The notes under the pieces are model-generated. The model was not told the DNA's origin, ran no database searches, and saw nothing but the letters and a program-made list of their open reading frames with translations. Made by a program: the position numbers and the translations under genes. From Clostridia bacterium (GTDB lineage: Bacteria > Bacillota > Clostridia > Christensenellales > Borkfalkiaceae), in assembly GCA_017626305.1 (NCBI GenBank), contig JAGAIW010000138.1:147022-211021 (forward strand): a stretch of DNA of 64,000 nucleotides, written 5' to 3'. Shown here one piece after another: positions 58,969 through 64,000 of the stretch. The first letter of the stretch is position 1, and each line of letters begins with the position of its first letter.

Positions 58969-60198
58969 ATGAAAAGATTAACTGTCAGCGAATTACTAGC
59001 GAAAAAGGAAATCAAGCCTTTTTTATACGGTGCGTTTCTCAATCGTATTATGACCGCTACGATATTAGGACAACCTTGCTTTTATGCGTATACGTCTTTT
59101 CGCATCTCAAAAGCCGTTTACCAAGACGATTTTCCTTTTTATGCTTATGCTGATGAACTTATCGCAAGTTTAAATCACTTTTCCGGCTTTTATAACTGGG
59201 AAAAATATAACGTAAAAGAAAGCCACATGGAGCTGCGCTTTTACTTGGTCAATGATTTACAAATAACGTCCACGCAATTTTATGCTCTTCTTTATAAGAA
59301 AATGTTGACGTGCGACTGGTTAACTGGTGAAGAATTCAACGACGATAAAAAATCCTTCATACGTGGATTTATGGAGCTCCGCGGAAGTGTAGACACCACG
59401 GCAAAACTCATTGCCCAAGACTATTTCTATAATAACAACGTAGAGCTTAAAAAAGCGCAAATTCTTACGAATATGATGGATTTACCGATTGCCTATGCGA
59501 ATTTTAATGCGCGCAATCTTCAACCGCAATATGTAAACGGCAAAAATCAAAGGAATGCACAATTTAGAATTAACCTGATGTTCTACGCCAACCAAATCGG
59601 GTTTATCAATAAATACAAAGCCACCGTTTTCGATCATTCTTATCGCAACCACGGTAAAACAGAGCTTGACGGCATAACTTTCTTTGCACTTGACTTGCCC
59701 AAGCGCACGGATTACGACGTTACCTTTATAAAATATCTCAATTTTTTTACAAACTTTATTTACGAAAAGCGATTAACCCCCGTCGCTGTTGCCGAATTAA
59801 GAAAGAAGTTAGGGTTTACGGATAACTCTCTCAGCGAAAAGACAAACCGTAATAGAACGATTATCGAACTTTTCAACGAGATTGCCGAAGATAAATGCGC
59901 TATTTGTGGCGCAACGGAAACGTTTGTCAATAAACGAACTGGAAAGCAACACTTTGAAGTTCACCACGTTATTTCTTATAAAAACGGCGTTGAACTAGAC
60001 AATATAGCAAATCTCGTTAAGCTTTGCCCTATTTGTCACGATATGTTAAAGAAAAACGCGACGGCGAAAGAAAAACAAATCAAAGCGATATTAAAAATCC
60101 TTTCCGAGCATAATGAAATTCTTGAATTTGCAAAATCATATTTACAAATAGATGATATCAATGAAATAGCCGAAGAAATTTGGATAAGACTTGGATAA
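58969..60198 (+). CDS. HNH-family restriction endonuclease
   Basis: 409 aa. C-terminal HNH/zinc nuclease at about 310-370: CAICGA, FEVHHVISYKNG, LDNIANLVKLCPICHDML. The first 300 residues have no recognised domain and probably recognise DNA. Promoter TGA-TATAAT lies near 58935; GGGAG before the ATG. Divergent from the fused methyltransferase, so it is a good candidate for the cognate nuclease. Confidence 0.85.
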   Translation: MKRLTVSELLAKKEIKPFLYGAFLNRIMTATILGQPCFYAYTSFRISKAVYQDDFPFYAYADELIASLNHFSGFYNWEKYNVKESHMELRFYLVNDLQITSTQFYALLYKKMLTCDWLTGEEFNDDKKSFIRGFMELRGSVDTTAKLIAQDYFYNNNVELKKAQILTNMMDLPIAYANFNARNLQPQYVNGKNQRNAQFRINLMFYANQIGFINKYKATVFDHSYRNHGKTELDGITFFALDLPKRTDYDVTFIKYLNFFTNFIYEKRLTPVAVAELRKKLGFTDNSLSEKTNRNRTIIELFNEIAEDKCAICGATETFVNKRTGKQHFEVHHVISYKNGVELDNIANLVKLCPICHDMLKKNATAKEKQIKAILKILSEHNEILEFAKSYLQIDDINEIAEEIWIRLG

Positions 60199-60236
60199 AA
60201 AACACTCGCGCGTTCAGCGGTATTTTTTCTCATTAA

Positions 60237-60264
60237 AAAAGTAAGGGCATTTGCCCTTACTTTT
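60237..60264. terminator. bidirectional terminator
   Basis: AAAAGTAAGGGC (60237-60248), ATTT, GCCCTTACTTTT (60253-60264). Confidence 0.88.
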
Positions 60265-61051
60265 ATTTTACCCAGTAACAACCTTCTGCTTTTAATTGTT
60301 CCGAAATATTCTTTTTAATCGATTCATACAAATTGCCTTGGAAAAAAACGCCCCGCGCTTTCATTTTTTCTTTGAATTGCTCAACGTTTTCGTGAACGGT
60401 TTCTATATCCAACATATCAAAAAACGTTTCAAATTCTTCAAACGACGCTAAATCCAAATTTGTTTGCGGGGTCTGGCTGCCTTGCGAGTGAAAATTTCTC
60501 TCATAAGAGAAAAATTCGCGAGATAATAAAGGACACTTAGTGCAATCATACCCAACCTTACTGCCCCCATTGTAGCACCTTAAACATTGTATTTTATCCA
60601 CAAATTGAGCCTTCAATAATTGCGGATTATACGTTGAGGCGCTGACAATAATCAAATTTGGATATAACGTTTTATATGCATTCCATGCCTCCCTAGCTAT
60701 AACGCCTATGTCAGAAACGGGAATTTTTCTATCATGCCTTGTTTCAATTTCTTTAATAATACTAGGATAACATAACGGAGTAATGGACACCTTTGTCTCA
60801 ATAAAATAAAGCTTTTGCGGATTGTCCTTTGTTAATAAAATAAAATCAGGAGCAAATTTTACCAACATTCCAGAATGGCTATAATTCACTTCTGCGGAAT
60901 TGATATACTCCTTTAAAGCTTTGTTTTCGCAAAGCCGTTCCACGCCAAACGGTATCAATTCTATTTGTTTATTGTTAAAAAATGATTTTATAGAATGAAT
61001 CAGCTCATCCCCTAAATTATATCTTGAATCAAAGTTTTTCAAATCACTCAT
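60263..61051 (-). CDS. putative PD-(D/E)XK nuclease with CxxC zinc site, restriction-associated
   Basis: 262 aa. FAPDFILL (Asp69) followed after 15 residues by FIETK (Glu85, Lys87) is the PD-(D/E)XK arrangement. CLRC and CTKC (about 153-172) may bind zinc. Convergent with the HNH gene and sharing its terminator. Could be a second nuclease, a specificity partner, or part of the same restriction system. Family not recognised by name. Confidence 0.65.
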   Translation of the reverse strand: MSDLKNFDSRYNLGDELIHSIKSFFNNKQIELIPFGVERLCENKALKEYINSAEVNYSHSGMLVKFAPDFILLTKDNPQKLYFIETKVSITPLCYPSIIKEIETRHDRKIPVSDIGVIAREAWNAYKTLYPNLIIVSASTYNPQLLKAQFVDKIQCLRCYNGGSKVGYDCTKCPLLSREFFSYERNFHSQGSQTPQTNLDLASFEEFETFFDMLDIETVHENVEQFKEKMKARGVFFQGNLYESIKKNISEQLKAEGCYWVK

Positions 61052-61190
61052 AGCGCACTCCTATTTTTTGATTATATCATAAAATAAAGTTTTTTTCAAT
61101 GCATTTTGTTTCATAAACAACAATAACTTTCATTTGAGCCCCATATATTTTTTAAAAGCGAAAAATAACAGCTATAAAACGCAAAATTTT

Positions 61191-61288
61191 AACTTCTCTC
61201 CTTGTCAAACTCGCAAAAGATACAGTAATGAAAGAGAAAAATGTATCAAATGTGAACAGCAAAACAGAGACGAACGTATGTATAAAAA
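61191..61288 (+). repeat. 98-bp direct repeat, left copy, flanking the second restriction-modification pair
   Basis: About 93% identical to 63728-63823 (five substitutions and a 2-nt gap). The plus frame is open in both copies (C-x-TRKRYSNEREKCIK-x-E type peptide), but there is no good start, so it may be a gene fragment. Confidence 0.9.
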
Positions 61289-61292
61289 ATCA

Positions 61293-61335
61293 AAAAACGC
61301 TATAAACCTTATAAATAAAAGTTTGTAGCGTTTTT
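61293..61335. terminator. terminator of the second restriction-modification operon
   Basis: 15-bp stem with one G-U pair, 61293-61307 with 61321-61335; T-rich at both ends. Confidence 0.85.
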
Positions 61336-61370
61336 ATAAAAGTTATTACTGAATTTTTATGCCAACTTTA

Positions 61371-62081
61371 CTAATCTAAAAAGTTAATATAATTCACAAC
61401 CTTATTGATAAAATTTTCATAATCATTATAAACTATCGAATCTTTAAAAGAGTATTTGTCATTACACAAAGTAATTTCAAATTTGTCCATTGTTAATAGA
61501 TACTCCGTATATTGCGTCTTATTTCTAATAATCGTCGTTAAAACTTGTGGTGTATTAATCAAGCAAAACAATGTCTTTGTGGGAGTATGCATATATACAC
61601 TAGTATCATCTTGAGAAAGCTTTAAATATTTTTCAATATTATGTGCAGTTATTGTTTCTATCTTTGAAATGGAGCCATCTTTTTTAAAGTAAGGCACATG
61701 TTTTGGTAAAATTACAATTTGGAAATATGCCTTACTATTCGTTCTTAAATTTGCAGTTTCACCGAGCATTCCTTCAAAGTAATTATTAGAATTTTGCGAA
61801 TAATTACTCATTATATATTTAACTGCTATACCACCTAAGGCCTTTTCTTTTTTAAAAATGGAAATATCGACCGCTTTTTCCATATAACGACCATTTATCT
61901 TAGCTTCCTTTCCTGTTCCATAACCTAATGACTTAATTTGATACCCCGCGCCCAAACGTTGACTTAAATCTTCCGCAATCGCCCCATGTAAAATTTCCAG
62001 TTTTTTATTGCTTCTTGCGCTTGTTTCTAAATAAACCTTAAACGAGTCTCTTAATACTTCCAAAAATTTGTCATTCGTCAT
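61371..62081 (-). CDS. putative type II restriction endonuclease
   Basis: 236 aa. MEKAVDISIF (Asp72) followed by GGIAVKYI (Lys88) looks like a PD-(D/E)XK core of type II enzymes, here with Ala in place of the usual Glu. It overlaps the methyltransferase gene by 11 bp and is translated from a GGAGG site inside it: the standard arrangement of a methyltransferase-nuclease pair. Recognition site unknown. Strongly A/T-rich, which suggests transfer. Confidence 0.7.
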   Translation of the reverse strand: MTNDKFLEVLRDSFKVYLETSARSNKKLEILHGAIAEDLSQRLGAGYQIKSLGYGTGKEAKINGRYMEKAVDISIFKKEKALGGIAVKYIMSNYSQNSNNYFEGMLGETANLRTNSKAYFQIVILPKHVPYFKKDGSISKIETITAHNIEKYLKLSQDDTSVYMHTPTKTLFCLINTPQVLTTIIRNKTQYTEYLLTMDKFEITLCNDKYSFKDSIVYNDYENFINKVVNYINFLD

Positions 62082-63531
62082 TACTTAATCCTCCATTATA
62101 TGCAAATTTATAATCTAAATACGATTTAACATCTTTTGAAGAAAAAGTATAATACCCACCATTTTTATACTTCCCTAACAATGCAATATATGAAATAAAC
62201 TCTTCACTCTTTAATGCATTCTCAATAGATTCATAGCTTATAATTTTACTGGTGATATACAAACCACTATAAACCCCTGTCCCTTTCGGAGCAAAAACAA
62301 TCTTCCAGTCTTTTATTGTGCGTAATAAAGTATTTATTGATAGCTTATCCCTATACGTATCATTTAAAGCCTGACTTCTTCCAAATGCATACCAGTACTT
62401 ATCTTCACTCTTCTCATTTGTTCTTTTTTGCAAATCTTTCTTATGGGCAACTAAATATGCATATAGCTCTTTTTCATTAGAAAGTACTTCTTGCGATATA
62501 AGTTTTGTGTTCTCGTCGTATGGGTAAATTATCTTATTTGTTGCACCTGTTGATGCTTTAATAACAGGAATAATATATTTTGACTGGAAAAGAAACGTAT
62601 TTATAAAAACGCCGTCGCACAAAGTCGCATATCCATTTTTTACTAAAATATCACTTTTCCCTAGGTTGAAAAAAATTTTCTTTAATAATCTTAATTCACT
62701 TTTTTTAGCAAAATAATAAGCGTCAGATATATAAAAGTCATTAGAAGATAGTGTATCAACGTAATATGGAATTAAATTCCTTTCATTATATTCATAATAC
62801 TCAATTTCTTCTTTGCGTCTATTTTTTTCTAAAATAATAATCGTCGTATACGTTGTCGCTTTAAACGCTTGAAAATGCCTAAGATTAACAACCTTAGAGA
62901 GCAGGTTCTGACGAATGAGCTCCCTACGCATAAAACTCCCCGCAACACTATTGAAGAAAGAACTCGGCGTTATATATCCCAATACACCAGTTTCATTCAA
63001 CATTTTAATTCCAATTTCATAAAAAACTATATATATATCTGTCATGCCACTTTGAGCAAAAGAAAAGTTTTTTACGTTGTCAAAACTATCACCTAAATTA
63101 TGAATACGAATATACGGCGGATTTCCTAATACAAAATCCATTTTACCATCAAATTTACACTCTTTTAAAGCATCTCCGCAAATAATGTCCCATTTAACAT
63201 TATAAATACCATAAGTTCTGGAAACATTTTCCAGATTATCTATGCATTTAGTTCGTTCTATTTCATCAATCTCGATTCCATGAATATAATATTCAAGTTC
63301 TTTTTTTATAGAGTCAAGATTTACCTTTCTTTTTATTGACTCCTCACAATATCTTTTAACAACTTCTTTTAAAAACGCACCATCTCCGCAGCTGTTATCA
63401 ATAGCGTGCTTTAGCAAAATTTTTTCGCCGTAATAACTCGATAAATCCAAGATATTATTTACTATAAAATTTGGTGTATAAACGCGACCGTTCGACTTTT
63501 TAATTGTAATGGTTTGTTTTTTTGCCTTCAT
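62071..63531 (-). CDS. type II N6-adenine DNA methyltransferase (gamma class)
   Basis: 486 aa from ATG 63531 with AGGAG upstream. VYTPNFIVNNILDL, motif I in DNSCGDGAFL (48-54) then NPPYIRIH (137-140): the gamma-class order of TaqI/Eco57I-like adenine methyltransferases. The C-terminal half (about 250-486) is the target-recognition region. It protects host DNA from the nuclease translated after it. Confidence 0.92.
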   Translation of the reverse strand: MKAKKQTITIKKSNGRVYTPNFIVNNILDLSSYYGEKILLKHAIDNSCGDGAFLKEVVKRYCEESIKRKVNLDSIKKELEYYIHGIEIDEIERTKCIDNLENVSRTYGIYNVKWDIICGDALKECKFDGKMDFVLGNPPYIRIHNLGDSFDNVKNFSFAQSGMTDIYIVFYEIGIKMLNETGVLGYITPSSFFNSVAGSFMRRELIRQNLLSKVVNLRHFQAFKATTYTTIIILEKNRRKEEIEYYEYNERNLIPYYVDTLSSNDFYISDAYYFAKKSELRLLKKIFFNLGKSDILVKNGYATLCDGVFINTFLFQSKYIIPVIKASTGATNKIIYPYDENTKLISQEVLSNEKELYAYLVAHKKDLQKRTNEKSEDKYWYAFGRSQALNDTYRDKLSINTLLRTIKDWKIVFAPKGTGVYSGLYITSKIISYESIENALKSEEFISYIALLGKYKNGGYYTFSSKDVKSYLDYKFAYNGGLSNDE

Positions 63532-63557
63532 CAAACGCTCCTGTTTATTTTTATAAC

Positions 63558-63586
63558 ATTATAACATATATTTTATTTTTAATCAA
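63558..63586 (-). promoter_or_regulatory. promoter of the second restriction-modification operon
   Basis: TTGATT (63581-63586), 17 bp, extended -10 TGT-TATAAT (63558-63563). The remaining gap to 63728 is A/T-rich with nothing recognised. Confidence 0.82.
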
Positions 63587-63727
63587 TCCTTTCATCTCAA
63601 CAAAATAATTTTATTTACCCCTAAATTTTTTAAGATTAAACTTAGAATTAAATATATTTTGCTCAATTTTTATTAAAATCTATAAAACAACAATAAAAAT
63701 CTATAATTTAGTTATAAATCAAGTTTA

Positions 63728-63823
63728 AACTTCTCCTTGTCGAACTCGCAAAAGATACAGTAACGAAAGAGAAAAATGTATCAAACGTGAGCAGCAAAAC
63801 ACAGACGAACGTATGTATAAAAA
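63728..63823 (+). repeat. 96-bp direct repeat, right copy
   Basis: Partner of 61191-61288. It lies between the methyltransferase promoter and the rRNA terminator. Confidence 0.9.
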
Positions 63824-63874
63824 GAAAAAGAAGTTTTTGGTTTAAATAAAACGCGGATTAACAGTCCGTTGCAA

Positions 63875-63906
63875 AGAAAAAAGAACCAAGTTTTCACTTA
63901 GTTCTT
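63875..63906 (-). terminator. rRNA operon terminator
   Basis: AAGAACCAAG (63881-63890) and CTTAGTTCTT (63897-63906), loop 6 nt, then TTTTTT on minus, directly after 5S. Confidence 0.88.
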
Positions 63907-63915
63907 TTCATGAAA

Positions 63916-64000
<85 letters not shown>

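Noticed and set aside
61134..61328. A 64-codon plus-strand gene
   Set aside because: It starts with TTG without a ribosome site, overlaps the flanking repeat and the terminator hairpin; kept only as a repeat with an open frame.

Overview
The window looks like a chromosomal segment of an uncultured, endospore-forming member of the Bacillota, most likely a gut-type Clostridia. The evidence is the spmA/spmB pair, the Gram-positive order rpmG-secE-nusG-rplK-rplA-rplJ-rplL with an L10 leader, strong AAGGAG ribosome binding sites, SipW/TasA-like surface proteins, a GTP-dependent PEP carboxykinase, and Bacillus-type promoters (TTGACA-N17-TATAAT). No species can be named from the sequence alone. A rRNA operon ends at the right edge (5S, minus strand) and rpsB starts at the left edge.

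Positions 1-7,700 hold the 5' end of rpsB, a large SipW-dependent GLUG/beta-helix surface protein, a RuvX-DUF1292 fusion, a Myb-like/leucine-zipper protein, several unknowns and a cyclophilin-like lipoprotein. Positions 7,800-11,400 are the ribosomal protein, secE and nusG cluster. Positions 11,400-34,800 are mostly housekeeping: aminotransferase, ferredoxin, cysteine desulfurase, an EF-G paralogue lacking usual GTPase residues, a PAP2 phosphatase, the metG-tatD-radical SAM-ksgA cluster, spmAB, an aldo/keto reductase, pckG, a membrane glycosyltransferase, proBAC and two tandem ATP-grasp ligases. Two intergenic gaps in this stretch (about 11.8-12.0 kb and 24.07-24.31 kb) carry related arrays of small hairpins separated by a GTGATAT-like word.

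Positions 35,500-41,850 form a surface-fibre locus: a SipW-type signal peptidase, a TasA-like protein, a membrane-anchored partner and a second giant GLUG/beta-helix protein. Next comes an OmpR-type two-component system with two membrane proteins (41.9-45.0 kb) and two BcrAB-like ABC transporters (45.1-48.6 kb). Both transcription units begin with four hexamers spaced every 11 bp that end 9 nt before the -10 box, so the response regulator probably controls itself and the transporters. A membrane XRE regulator follows.

Positions 49,658-54,652 are a sugar cassette (lactonase, SDR, GH16, enolase-superfamily dehydratase, AraC regulator) bounded by two 101-bp direct repeats. It reads as an oxidative, non-phosphorylative sugar pathway. 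GH43 and nucleoside hydrolase genes follow.

Positions 57,011-63,823 are an AT-rich restriction-modification island: a fused C5 plus amino-methyltransferase, an HNH nuclease, a PD-(D/E)XK-like nuclease with a CxxC pair, then a nuclease-methyltransferase pair flanked by 96-98 bp direct repeats and lying next to the rRNA operon.
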